Positions 18,613 through 26,119 of a stretch of 64,000 nt of DNA are shown here, piece by piece. The translations under genes were made by a program, and so were the position numbers. Numbering within the stretch: the stretch's first letter is position 1; every line of letters starts with the position of its first letter. Location: positions 1 through 64,000 of the forward strand of contig NZ_BBQM01000032.1 in assembly GCF_000876015.1 (NCBI RefSeq), given 5' to 3'. The stretch comes from Cupriavidus basilensis. GTDB lineage: Bacteria > Pseudomonadota > Gammaproteobacteria > Burkholderiales > Burkholderiaceae. The notes beneath the pieces are model-generated. The model did not search any database and had not been told where the DNA came from. It was given only the letters and a program-made list of their open reading frames with translations.

Positions 18613-19043
18613 TGCGTGGCGGGCCAGGGTTCTTCGAGGCCGTGACGGGGCATTTTGCGAACGGAGCCCCGATCGGCGAATTCGACGCGGCCACACAGAC
18701 CTTCCTCTCGGTGCAGGACAACATCCAGCGCATCCTCAACAGCCGCCGCGGCGGCCTGGCCCATCTGCCGGACTATGGTCTTGGCGATCTGTCCCGCATC
18801 TACCGGCACCTGCCCGCCTCCGCGCATACGCTCAAGCGCGAAATCGAAACCACGCTGCTGCGTTACGAGCCGAGGCTGAAGGCGATCGACCTCACCATCG
18901 AAGAGACCGAGCCCGGCATGCTGCTTAGCTTCACCATGAGCTGCCACCTGCATCAGGCCGGGCTGGTGCGCTTCGGCACGCACTTCACCCCCGATGGACA
19001 AACGCGGCTCAAACTGCTGAAAGCCGACCGCGACCGCGGATGA
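18612..19043 (+). CDS. tssE: T6SS baseplate wedge protein TssE (gp25-like)
   Basis: A 143-residue protein. GTG 18609 and ATG 18612 are adjacent in the same frame; ATG 18612 overlaps the clpV stop as TGATG. The SVQDNIQRILNSRRGGLAHLPDYGLGDLS segment near residues 36-64 is the gp25/TssE signature, and YEPRL near residue 92 supplies the conserved Glu-Pro-Arg. TssE initiates sheath polymerisation at the baseplate. In most clusters tssF and tssG follow immediately; here the genes stop and a debris region begins, so the operon appears cut. Confidence 0.92.
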   Translation: MRGGPGFFEAVTGHFANGAPIGEFDAATQTFLSVQDNIQRILNSRRGGLAHLPDYGLGDLSRIYRHLPASAHTLKREIETTLLRYEPRLKAIDLTIEETEPGMLLSFTMSCHLHQAGLVRFGTHFTPDGQTRLKLLKADRDRG

Positions 19044-19077
19044 CCTTGCAACGTTGGATGGAGATGGAGGCTTGACC

Positions 19078-19465
19078 ATGAAGCAGTTGGCCGGAAAAGG
19101 CAGTCGCACCACCACCGATGGCACCAAGATGGGCGCTTTCGGCCATTCGATCATGAACATTGGGATCCCAAGAACTCATGGAATGGTCGAGTACAGCGCA
19201 TGGCACCGATTTTCGCGTTGGCGATTACATCTTCTCCGGCGGTGGATTCACGAACCTGGCGTGGTCGCCTGACAGTTCGATCCGCATCGAGGGCAATGGC
19301 AAATACGAAGGAACTGGTGAGACGCTCCATTGCCTGATCTTGCGCGGCAAAGCGGTACAACCATGCAGCCAGGTGCGACCAACTCCTCCGGCAAACCTGC
19401 ACAATCCACCGACATCACCACCGGAAGCCGCAGCGCCCTTGCAAGGCCGCGCAGCACCCTCCTGA
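19078..19465 (+). pseudogene. frameshifted PAAR-like T6SS gene remnant
   Basis: From ATG 19078 the frame reads MKQLAGKGSRTTTDGTKMG, the kind of basic, Thr/Gly-rich start seen in PAAR proteins, then soon loses sense and stops near 19272. A frame shifted by one base is open to 19465 and contains a coherent stretch (about HGTDFRVGDYIFSGGG then SSIRIEGNGKYEG). Read together they suggest one gene with a frameshift near 19165-19200, though I cannot name the second part. It follows tssE by 34 bases. Neither frame has a recognisable complete domain. It may instead be two unrelated scraps. Confidence 0.35.
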
Positions 19466-19597
19466 ACGTCCCGATCTATCCGCCGCCGAAGCACGCTGCC
19501 CGGCGTGAGCGCCAAGCAGCCAGCGCTCGGGGTAGTGCCGCTCGATCAACTGGTTGAAGCGCTGGAACAGGCGCGGATCCTCGCGCCGCATCAGCAC
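19415..19597 (-). pseudogene. possible fragment of an AraC-type regulator (hpaA-like)
   Basis: A 60-codon minus-strand frame starts with REDPRLFQRFNQLIERHYPERW, which has the helical pattern found at the start of the DNA-binding part of AraC/HpaA regulators, then degenerates into Arg/Gly-rich sequence with no helix-turn-helix. hpaA commonly neighbours 4-hydroxyphenylacetate genes, and hpaR begins just to the right, so a decayed hpaA is plausible. The match is short and from memory only; it could be chance coding in GC-rich debris. Confidence 0.22.
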
Positions 19598-19666
19598 CGC
19601 ATCAGGCCAACCAGCGCAATCTCGCGCCCCCGGGCGCTCGCCGCGGAATTTGGCCGGACGAGAACC

Positions 19667-20089
19667 TCAAGGCTTGATGTGCTTGAGCTCGTCGAGCAGC
19701 CCGAGCAGCAGTCGCAGCTTGTCCTCGCCGAACTGCGCGAGGATGCGCCGGTAGTTTCTCTCCATGTCCTCGCTCATATCGACAAAGCACTGCTGCCCCG
19801 CCTCGCTCAGGCACACCAGCACGCGGCGCTGGTCGTGCCCGGACTTCCAGCGGCGCACCAGGCCGTCGCGCTCCATGCGCGCCAGCACGCCGGTCATGCT
19901 CGGCTTGAGGATGCAGGCCTGCTGCGCCAGTTGGTAGATTTCCATCTCGCCCTGCTGGCGAAGGATGCGCACGATGCGCCACTGCTGTTCGGTGAGGTCA
20001 TGCTGATTGAGCGAAGGCCGAAAAAAAGCCATGGCGGCCTCACGCGCTTGCAGCAGCGTGAGGGTCAGGGACGGGCGCGGACTGGACAT
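19667..20089 (-). CDS. hpaR: HpaR, MarR-family repressor of homoprotocatechuate genes
   Basis: A 140-residue MarR protein. The N-terminal LTLTLLQAREAAMAFFRPSLNQHDLTEQQWRI block follows the known HpaR sequence closely. The winged helix includes ACILKPSMTGVLARMERDGLV (recognition helix) and a wing with DQRRVLV near residue 86. HpaR represses the meta-cleavage operon and releases DNA on binding 4-hydroxyphenylacetate or homoprotocatechuate. It is transcribed away from hpaG1. A palindrome-like site at 20112-20127 sits in its own promoter region, consistent with autoregulation. Confidence 0.93.
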   Translation of the reverse strand: MSSPRPSLTLTLLQAREAAMAFFRPSLNQHDLTEQQWRIVRILRQQGEMEIYQLAQQACILKPSMTGVLARMERDGLVRRWKSGHDQRRVLVCLSEAGQQCFVDMSEDMERNYRRILAQFGEDKLRLLLGLLDELKHIKP

Positions 20090-20111
20090 GCGGGGATGCT
20101 CGACTGGAATT

Positions 20112-20127
20112 GGATAAGATTTTAACC
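20112..20127. promoter_or_regulatory. probable HpaR operator at hpaR
   Basis: On the minus strand this reads GGTTAAAATCTTATCC, which matches the core of the perfect palindrome at 20266-20283 (GTTAA-TATC-TTAAC) in 12 of 14 positions. It begins 23 bases upstream of the hpaR start codon, a good position for autorepression. Assignment to HpaR is inference from the pair of related sites in the gap between hpaR and its target operon. Confidence 0.55.
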
Positions 20128-20258
20128 ATCCTGGTTCCTGCCGGCAAACCCGCTACCGCTATCGCACGCATATCACCGCGGCACCGACTCATCCGTCTGG
20201 CTCCTGGCAATGATCTTGGGCGAGATGTCGCTACTGGGGGATCCTCTTGAGCAATGAC

Positions 20259-20287
20259 TTGACTGTAGTTAATATCTTAACTATAAA
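20259..20287 (+). promoter_or_regulatory. hpaG1 promoter with embedded HpaR operator
   Basis: TTGACT at 20259-20264 (-35) and TATAAA at 20282-20287 (-10) are separated by exactly 17 bases, a good sigma-70 promoter. The spacer holds the palindrome TAGTTAA-N4-TTAACTA (20266-20283) with perfect seven-base arms, overlapping the -10. A repressor bound here would block RNA polymerase. The hpaG1 ATG lies 64 bases downstream, preceded by GGAGA. Confidence 0.7.
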
Positions 20288-20351
20288 GATAACATGTTAA
20301 TGAAATCGGGGCGCCCGACGGCGATCCCGATGGAACCAGGAGAACGAAGCC

Positions 20352-21017
20352 ATGCGCCGCGCTGTCAGCGAAGCCGCAACGGGCACCCTGTTCGGCGTCG
20401 CGCTGAACTACCAGGGCCTGTTGCGCGGCCGGCTGGAGGAATTCCAGCGGCCGCCCTACCAGAAGCCGCCGGTCAAGCCGGTGCTGTTCATCAAGACACC
20501 CAATACGCGCAACGGCGACGGCCAGGCGGTGGTCTTCCCCGCCGGCACCGAACGCCTGCAGCCTGGCCCGGCGCTGGGCGTGGTGCTTGCCCGCGACGCC
20601 AGCCGCGTCGGTGAGGAACAGGCCATGGACTACGTGGCCGGCTACGTGATCGTCAACGAGTTCAGCCTGCCGGAAGACAGCTATTACCGCCCGGCGGTCA
20701 AGGCCAAATGCCGCGACGGCTTCTGCGCGCTGGGCACCGAGGTGATCGGCCGCGACGAGATCGCCGACCCGCACGCGCTGCCGATCCGCCTGCTGGTCAA
20801 CGGCGAGCTGCGCCAGGAAAATAGCAGCGCCAACCTCGTGCGCGGAATTCCCCGCTTGATCGCCGAGATCAGCGAATTCATGACCCTGCATGCCGGCGAC
20901 GTGCTGATCACCGGCACCCCCGAAGGCCGCGTCGACGTGCAGCCGGGCGACGAAGTGGTGGTGGAGATCGAGGGCCTCGGCCGCCTGCGCAATCGCATCG
21001 TGGCGGAGGCGGTCTGA
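20352..21017 (+). CDS. hpaG1: HpaG1: homoprotocatechuate-pathway decarboxylase/isomerase, N-terminal subunit
   Basis: A 221-residue fumarylacetoacetate hydrolase-fold protein. It matches the N-terminal half of the bifunctional HpaG: TLFGVALNYQGLL near residue 12, KPVLFIKTPNTRNGDGQ near 41 and the C-terminal DVLITGTPEGRVDVQPGDEV. It pairs with the next gene to decarboxylate 5-oxopent-3-ene-1,2,5-tricarboxylate and isomerise the product. In enteric bacteria the two halves are one polypeptide; here they are separate genes one base apart. GGAGA precedes the ATG. It heads the catabolic operon. Confidence 0.9.
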   Translation: MRRAVSEAATGTLFGVALNYQGLLRGRLEEFQRPPYQKPPVKPVLFIKTPNTRNGDGQAVVFPAGTERLQPGPALGVVLARDASRVGEEQAMDYVAGYVIVNEFSLPEDSYYRPAVKAKCRDGFCALGTEVIGRDEIADPHALPIRLLVNGELRQENSSANLVRGIPRLIAEISEFMTLHAGDVLITGTPEGRVDVQPGDEVVVEIEGLGRLRNRIVAEAV

Positions 21018-21018
21018 G

Positions 21019-21789
21019 ATGAAGCACGCACGCATCCGCTACCAGGGAGCAATGCACGCCGTCACGGTGGAGGCCGGCAACGCCGTGCGCCTGGCCGATG
21101 GCCGCCTGCTCGGCGAACGCCAGGTGGAATGGCTGCCGCCGGCCAGCGGCAGCATGTTCGCCCTCGGCCTGAACTATGCCGACCACGCCGCCGAGCTGGC
21201 CTTCATGGCACCCACCGAGCCGCTGGCGTTCATCAAGTCGCGCGGCGCCTACACCGGCCACAACCAGGTCACCTGGCGCCCGGACAACGTGGCCTACATG
21301 CACTATGAGTGCGAACTGGTGGCGGTGATCGGCAGGACGGCGCGCAACGTCGGGCGCGACGACGCCCTCGCCTTCCTGGCCGGCTACACGGTGTGCAACG
21401 ACTATGCGATCCGCGACTACCTGGAGAATTACTACCGGCCCAACCTGCGCGTGAAGAACCGCGACGCCACCACCCCGGTCGGCCCCTGGATCGTCACGCC
21501 CGACGAGGTGCCCGACCCGTCGAGGCTGACGCTGCGCACCTGGATCGACGGCGAGCTGAAGCAGGAAGGCACCACCGCGGACATGATCTTCGACATCCCC
21601 TTCCTGGTCGAATATTTCTCCAGCTTCATGACCTTGCAGCCGGGGGACATGATCGCCACCGGCACGCCGGAAGGCCTGGCCGACGTGGTCCCGGGCAACG
21701 AAGTGGTGGTGGAAGTGGAAGGCGTCGGCCGCCTGGCCAACCGAATCGTCAGCGAGGCCGAGTTCTTCGCGAACCGCGCCCGCCCGTAA
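21019..21789 (+). CDS. hpaG2: HpaG2: homoprotocatechuate-pathway decarboxylase/isomerase, C-terminal subunit
   Basis: A 256-residue fumarylacetoacetate hydrolase-fold protein with the family core: MFALGLNYADHAAEL near residue 46, EPLAFIKSRGAYTGH near 68, HYECELVAVIG near 95 (metal-binding Glu-x-Glu) and DMIATGTPEGLADVVPGNEV near the C-terminus. It is the second half of split HpaG, acting on the carboxylated ring-cleavage product after HpaE oxidation. The start follows the hpaG1 stop by one base, so the two are probably translated together. Confidence 0.91.
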   Translation: MKHARIRYQGAMHAVTVEAGNAVRLADGRLLGERQVEWLPPASGSMFALGLNYADHAAELAFMAPTEPLAFIKSRGAYTGHNQVTWRPDNVAYMHYECELVAVIGRTARNVGRDDALAFLAGYTVCNDYAIRDYLENYYRPNLRVKNRDATTPVGPWIVTPDEVPDPSRLTLRTWIDGELKQEGTTADMIFDIPFLVEYFSSFMTLQPGDMIATGTPEGLADVVPGNEVVVEVEGVGRLANRIVSEAEFFANRARP

Positions 21790-21806
21790 CAAGCGGAGGC
21801 AGAACC

Positions 21807-23267
21807 ATGATCAGGCACTGGATCAACGGCCGCGAGGTCGAAAGCAGGACCGTCTTCGAAACCGTCAACCCGGCCACCACCGAGGTCATCGCCGAGGTCG
21901 CCAGCGGCGGCGCCGAGGAAATCGCCCTGGCCGTCGCGGCGGCCAGGGAAGCCTTCCCGAAATGGGCCGGCACCCCGGCGCGCGAACGCGCGAAGCTGAT
22001 GCGCAAGCTGGGCGAGCTGATCGACCGCAACGTGCCCAGGCTGGCCGAGCTGGAAACCCTCGACACCGGCCTGCCGATCCACCAGACCCGGAACGTGCTG
22101 ATCCCCCGCGCCTCGCACAACTTCGAGTTCTTCGCCGAGGTCTGCACGCGCATGGACGGCCACAGCTACCCGGTGGACGACCAGATGCTCAACTACACCC
22201 TGTACCAGCCGGTGGGTGTGTGCGGACTGGTGTCGCCGTGGAACGTGCCGTTCATGACCGCCACCTGGAAGACCGCGCCGTGCCTCGCGCTGGGCAACAC
22301 CGCGGTGCTGAAGATGAGCGAACTCTCGCCCTTGACCGCCAACGAGCTGGGCCGCCTGGCCCTCGAAGCCGGCATTCCGCCGGGCGTGCTCAACGTGGTG
22401 CAGGGCTATGGCGCCACCGCCGGCGAGGCCCTGGTCCGCCACCCGGACGTGCGCGCCATCTCCTTCACCGGCGGCACCGCCACCGGCAGGAAGATCATGC
22501 AGGCCGCCGGGCTGAAGAAGTATTCGATGGAGCTGGGCGGCAAGTCGCCGGTGCTGGTCTTCGACGACGCCGACCTCGACCGCGCGCTCGACGCCGCGCT
22601 GTTCACCATCTTCTCGCTGAACGGCGAGCGCTGCACCGCGGGCAGCCGCATCTTCATCCAGGAGACGGTCTATGAACGCTTCGTCGAGGCGTTCGCCGCC
22701 CGCGCCCGGCGCCTGATCGTCGGCGACCCGCAGGACCCGAAGACCCAGATCGGCTCGATGATCACCCAGGCCCACTACGACAAGGTCACCGGCTACATCC
22801 GCATCGGCATCGAGGAAGGCGCGCGCCTGCTCGCCGGCGGCCTGGAGCGCCCGGCCAACCTGCCGGCACACTTGTCTCGCGGGCAGTTCATCCAACCGAC
22901 GGTATTCGCCGATGTGGACAACCGCATGCGCATCGCCCGCGAAGAGATCTTCGGCCCGGTGGTCTGCCTGATGAAGTTCAAGGACGAGGCCGAGGCGCTG
23001 CGCCTGGCCAACGACACCGAGTACGGCCTGGCCTCCTACATCTGGACCCAGGACATCGGCAAAGCCCATCGCCTGGCGCGCGGCATCGAGGCCGGCATGG
23101 TCTTCGTCAACAGCCAGAACGTGCGCGACCTGCGCCAGCCGTTCGGCGGCGTGAAGGGCTCGGGCACCGGCCGCGAAGGCGGGGAATACAGCTTCGAGGT
23201 CTTCGCCGAGGTCAAGAACGTGTGCATTTCCATGGGCAGCCATCACATTCCCCGCTGGGGCGTGTGA
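21807..23267 (+). CDS. hpaE: HpaE: 5-carboxymethyl-2-hydroxymuconate semialdehyde dehydrogenase
   Basis: A 486-residue NAD-dependent aldehyde dehydrogenase. ATG 21807 follows GCGGAGGC, a strong ribosome site, and starts the family N-terminus. Catalytic residues are all present: Asn146 in PWNVPF, Glu242 in MELGGKSP and the nucleophile Cys276 in NGERCTAGS; FTGGTATGR holds the cofactor loop. It oxidises the semialdehyde formed by HpaD. It sits 17 bases after hpaG2, and a gap of about 100 bases follows before hpaD. Confidence 0.94.
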   Translation: MIRHWINGREVESRTVFETVNPATTEVIAEVASGGAEEIALAVAAAREAFPKWAGTPARERAKLMRKLGELIDRNVPRLAELETLDTGLPIHQTRNVLIPRASHNFEFFAEVCTRMDGHSYPVDDQMLNYTLYQPVGVCGLVSPWNVPFMTATWKTAPCLALGNTAVLKMSELSPLTANELGRLALEAGIPPGVLNVVQGYGATAGEALVRHPDVRAISFTGGTATGRKIMQAAGLKKYSMELGGKSPVLVFDDADLDRALDAALFTIFSLNGERCTAGSRIFIQETVYERFVEAFAARARRLIVGDPQDPKTQIGSMITQAHYDKVTGYIRIGIEEGARLLAGGLERPANLPAHLSRGQFIQPTVFADVDNRMRIAREEIFGPVVCLMKFKDEAEALRLANDTEYGLASYIWTQDIGKAHRLARGIEAGMVFVNSQNVRDLRQPFGGVKGSGTGREGGEYSFEVFAEVKNVCISMGSHHIPRWGV

Positions 23268-23372
23268 GGCGTGGCCAGACGACAGAGCGGCCATCCGAGG
23301 CCGCCGCAACCGCCGGCGTGACATCGACAAGGACAAGAAACGGGCACGGCGCCCCTCACCAGGAGACTCGAC

Positions 23373-24296
23373 ATGGGCAAACTCGCTCTAGCTGCCAAGA
23401 CCACTCACGTTCCTTCGCTGTACCTCTCGGAACTCCCCGGCCCCCGCCACGGCAGCCGCCAGGCGGCCATCGACGGCCACAAGGAGATCGGCCGCCGCTG
23501 CCGCGAGCTGGGGGTGGACACCATCGTGGTGTTCGACACCCACTGGCTCGTCAATGCCGGCTACCACGTCAATTGCGCGCCGCGCTTCGAAGGGCTGTAC
23601 ACCAGCAACGAACTGCCGCACTTCATCGCCAACATGGAGTACGGCTTCCCGGGCAACCCCGAACTCGGTCGCATCCTCGCCGATGGTTGCAGGGCCATGG
23701 ACGTGGACGTGCTGGCCCACGACGCCACCACGCTCGCGCCCGAGTACGGCACGCTCGTGCCGATGCGCTACATGAACCAGGACCAGCACTTCAAGGTGAT
23801 CTCGGTCTCGGCGATGTGCACGGTGCACTATCTCAACGACAGCGCGCGCCTGGGCTGGGCCATGCGCAAGGCGGTCGAGGAACACTACGACGGCACCGTG
23901 GCCTTCCTGGCCAGCGGCTCGCTGTCCCACCGTTTCGCCCAGAACGGCCAGGCGCCGTCGTTCGCCGACCGCATCTGGACCCCGTTCCTCGAGACCCTCG
24001 ACCATCAGGTGCTGGCGATGTGGCAGCGAGGCGAGTGGCGGGCCTTCTGCGACATGCTGCCCGAGTACGCCGCCAAGGGCCACGGCGAAGGCTTCATGCA
24101 CGACACCGCCATGCTGCTGGGCGCGCTCGGCTGGTCCGCCTATGACGGCAAGGCGGAGGTGGTGACGCCCTACTTCGGTTCCTCCGGCACCGGGCAGACC
24201 AACGCCGTGCTGCCGGTCACCCCGCAGGACGGCGCGGCGATACCCGCCGCGCAGGCCTGGGCCGGCGCCGGCAACCCTTGCGCCAGCCGCCTCTGA
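23373..24296 (+). CDS. hpaD: HpaD: 3,4-dihydroxyphenylacetate 2,3-dioxygenase
   Basis: A 307-residue class III (LigB-type) extradiol dioxygenase. Metal and active-site positions are visible: HVPSLYLSELPGPRHG near residues 13-28, FDTHW near 54-58, and the C-terminal SGSLSHRFAQNG and HGEGFMHDT segments. It uses Fe(II) and oxygen to open the ring of homoprotocatechuate between carbons 2 and 3. AGGAGAC before the ATG is a good ribosome site. It is followed 10 bases later by hpaF. Confidence 0.94.
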   Translation: MGKLALAAKTTHVPSLYLSELPGPRHGSRQAAIDGHKEIGRRCRELGVDTIVVFDTHWLVNAGYHVNCAPRFEGLYTSNELPHFIANMEYGFPGNPELGRILADGCRAMDVDVLAHDATTLAPEYGTLVPMRYMNQDQHFKVISVSAMCTVHYLNDSARLGWAMRKAVEEHYDGTVAFLASGSLSHRFAQNGQAPSFADRIWTPFLETLDHQVLAMWQRGEWRAFCDMLPEYAAKGHGEGFMHDTAMLLGALGWSAYDGKAEVVTPYFGSSGTGQTNAVLPVTPQDGAAIPAAQAWAGAGNPCASRL

Positions 24297-24306
24297 GGAA
24301 GCCGCC

Positions 24307-24699
24307 ATGCCGCACTTCATCGCCGAATACACCCACAACATCGAAGCCGAGGCCGACCTGCCCGGCCTGTTCGAGCAGGTCCATGCCTGTCTCGGCGCGA
24401 GCGGGATCTTCCCGCACGGCGGCATCCGCAGCCGCGCCGTGCGCATCGACACCTGGCGCATGGCCGACGGCCGGCACGACTACGCCTTCGTCCACATGAG
24501 CCTGAAGGTGGGCGCCGGGCGCGACCTGGCAACCCGCCGGCAGGTCGCCGACGCGCTGTTCGCGGTAATCAAGGCCCACTTCGCCGAACTGCAGGCGCGG
24601 CGCCCGCTGGCGTTGTCTTTCGAGATGAGCGAGCTGGATGCGGAGCTCAACTACAAGCAGAACAACGTCCACGCCTTCCTCAAGGGCCAGGCGGGCTGA
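24307..24699 (+). CDS. hpaF: HpaF: 5-carboxymethyl-2-hydroxymuconate delta-isomerase
   Basis: A 130-residue tautomerase-superfamily protein. The second residue is Pro (MPHFIAEYT), the catalytic N-terminal proline once Met is removed. GIRSRAVRIDTWRMADG near residue 40 and MSELDAELNYKQNN near residue 105 match the CHMI family. It isomerises 5-carboxymethyl-2-hydroxymuconate before decarboxylation by HpaG. It is encoded between hpaD and hpaH in the usual order. Confidence 0.93.
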   Translation: MPHFIAEYTHNIEAEADLPGLFEQVHACLGASGIFPHGGIRSRAVRIDTWRMADGRHDYAFVHMSLKVGAGRDLATRRQVADALFAVIKAHFAELQARRPLALSFEMSELDAELNYKQNNVHAFLKGQAG

Positions 24700-24739
24700 C
24701 GCCGGCCGCCGTGGTCAACCCCCGCCGAGAGACAACGCC

Positions 24740-25534
24740 ATGCTCGACTCCGCCCTGATCCAGGAAGCCGCCACCCGTCTCGACGCCGCCGAGCGCTCGC
24801 GCCGGCAGGTGCGGCAGTTTTCCCTCGACTACCCGGCCCTGGCCATCGAGAACGCCTACGCCATCCAGCGCGCCTGGGTGGCGCAGAAGATCGCCGGCGG
24901 CCGCGTGCTCAAGGGCCACAAGATCGGCCTGACCTCGCGCGCCATGCAGGTCTCGTCGAACATCGCGGAGCCGGACTACGGCGCGCTGCTCGACGACATG
25001 TTCTTCGACGAAGGCGGCGACATTCCGTGCGCGCGCTTCATCGTGCCGCGCGTCGAAGTGGAGCTGGCGTTCATCCTCGGCAAGCCGCTGCGCGGGCCCG
25101 GCGTCAACCTGTTCGACGTGCTCGACGCCACCGAATGGGTGATCCCGGCGCTGGAGATCATCGACGCGCGCATCGAGCAGGTGGACCCGGAGACCAAAGC
25201 CACGCGCAAGGTCGTCGACACCATCTCCGACAACGCCGGGGTGGTCATGGGCGGGCGCGCCGTGCGGCTAGGCGAGATCGACCTGCGTCGCGTGCCGGCG
25301 ATCCTCTACCGCAACGGCGTGATCGAGGAATCCGGGGTTTCCGCGGCGGTGCTCAACCACCCGGCCAGGGGCGTGGCTTGGCTGGCCAACAAGCTGGCAC
25401 CCTACGACGTCACGCTGGAGGCCGGCCAGGTGATCCTGGGCGGCTCCTTCACCCGCCCGGTGGCGGCGGCGCCCGGCGACACCTTCCATGTCGACTACGA
25501 CCGGCTCGGCAGCATTTCCTGCCGCTTCGCCTGA
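24740..25534 (+). CDS. hpaH: HpaH: 2-oxo-hept-4-ene-1,7-dioate hydratase
   Basis: A 264-residue protein of the hydratase/decarboxylase family. ATG 24740, 13 bases after the GAGAGA ribosome site, is chosen over a longer frame that overlaps hpaF. Signature blocks are GHKIGLTSRAMQ near residue 60, the metal-ligand VEVELAFILGKPL near 105 and VPALEIIDARI-type sequence near 135. It adds water across the double bond to give 4-hydroxy-2-oxoheptanedioate, the substrate of HpaI, whose gene is broken just downstream. Confidence 0.92.
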   Translation: MLDSALIQEAATRLDAAERSRRQVRQFSLDYPALAIENAYAIQRAWVAQKIAGGRVLKGHKIGLTSRAMQVSSNIAEPDYGALLDDMFFDEGGDIPCARFIVPRVEVELAFILGKPLRGPGVNLFDVLDATEWVIPALEIIDARIEQVDPETKATRKVVDTISDNAGVVMGGRAVRLGEIDLRRVPAILYRNGVIEESGVSAAVLNHPARGVAWLANKLAPYDVTLEAGQVILGGSFTRPVAAAPGDTFHVDYDRLGSISCRFA

Positions 25535-25547
25535 ACCCCGGAGATCC

Positions 25548-25643
25548 ATGAACGTCCCGCCGAACCTGTTCAGGCAAGGCCTGCAGACCGGCCATGCACA
25601 GACCGGCCCGTGCTGCGCGGCACTGGCGGCCAGCGCGCCGTGA
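25548..25643 (+). pseudogene. hpaI: truncated hpaI (4-hydroxy-2-oxoheptanedioate aldolase)
   Basis: A good ribosome site (GGAGAT) and ATG lie 13 bases after hpaH, exactly where hpaI is expected. The first 20 codons (MNVPPNLFRQGLQTGHAQTG) fit the HpaI N-terminus, which runs N-x-F/L-K/R-x-x-L-x-x-G-x-x-Q-x-G. The frame then departs from the family and stops after 31 codons. The rest of the aldolase, about 230 residues, is absent, and flhE on the opposite strand ends 36 bases later. This marks a deletion or recombination junction. Identification rests on position plus a short N-terminal match. Confidence 0.7.
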
Positions 25644-25678
25644 AGAGAAGGAACCGCCGGAGAAGGGACCGCTGACGC

Positions 25679-26119
25679 CTACCGGTATCCCACCACCACC
25701 TGCCCCGACTGCCCTTGCAGGACCGGCGTCAGCGCGCCCCTGCCCGGTACCTGGAACGCAAAGACGAAACCGTTGGCGGCATCGTCGCCGCCGAACGCAT
25801 CGGTCAGCCCTTCGGCGCCGGACAACAGCACGCAGCGCTGCGCGTTGCACAGGTAGGCCTGCAGGTCGTGCGGCGGCGTGCGGTTGAAGGCGTAGCGCCA
25901 GCGCACCGTGGTGATCGCGCCTTCGGCCTGCGGCAGGTAGCCGGTGGGCGTGATGGGCGCGGAGACGGTGCGCAGGCCCTTGCCGTACAGCGCGGGGCCG
26001 CTCACGGAAGCCGACCACGAGTGCAGCGTCTGCCCGGCCGGGCCGGCCCAGCCGTGGCCGCCGCAGGCGGCCAGCGCCGCCACGGCGAGACAGCGGGACC
26101 AGCGCAGCGGCAGGGTCAT
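25679..26119 (-). CDS. flhE: flagellar accessory protein FlhE
   Basis: A 146-residue secreted protein. ATG 26119 overlaps the fliA stop (ATGA). A signal peptide covers about residues 1-24 (hydrophobic LAVAALAACGG, with a possible cleavage at GWAGP). The mature part follows FlhE: WRYAFNRTPPHDLQAYLCNAQRC near residue 70 and the C-terminal GRGALTPVLQGQSGQVVVGYR, matching the family's G-x-x-x-P-x-L-x-x-x-S/G-N/G-Q-V-x-V-x-Y-R ending. FlhE is a periplasmic protein linked to proton leakage control at the flagellar export gate. In enteric bacteria it follows flhA; here it follows fliA. Confidence 0.82.
   Translation of the reverse strand: MTLPLRWSRCLAVAALAACGGHGWAGPAGQTLHSWSASVSGPALYGKGLRTVSAPITPTGYLPQAEGAITTVRWRYAFNRTPPHDLQAYLCNAQRCVLLSGAEGLTDAFGGDDAANGFVFAFQVPGRGALTPVLQGQSGQVVVGYR

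Noticed and set aside
19667..19982. Alternative minus-strand frame overlapping hpaR
   Set aside because: The frame encoding the MarR fold matches HpaR throughout; the other lacks any motif.
25548..25643. Functional small peptide gene after hpaH
   Set aside because: The position, ribosome site and first 20 residues fit HpaI, so a truncated aldolase is more likely than a new peptide.
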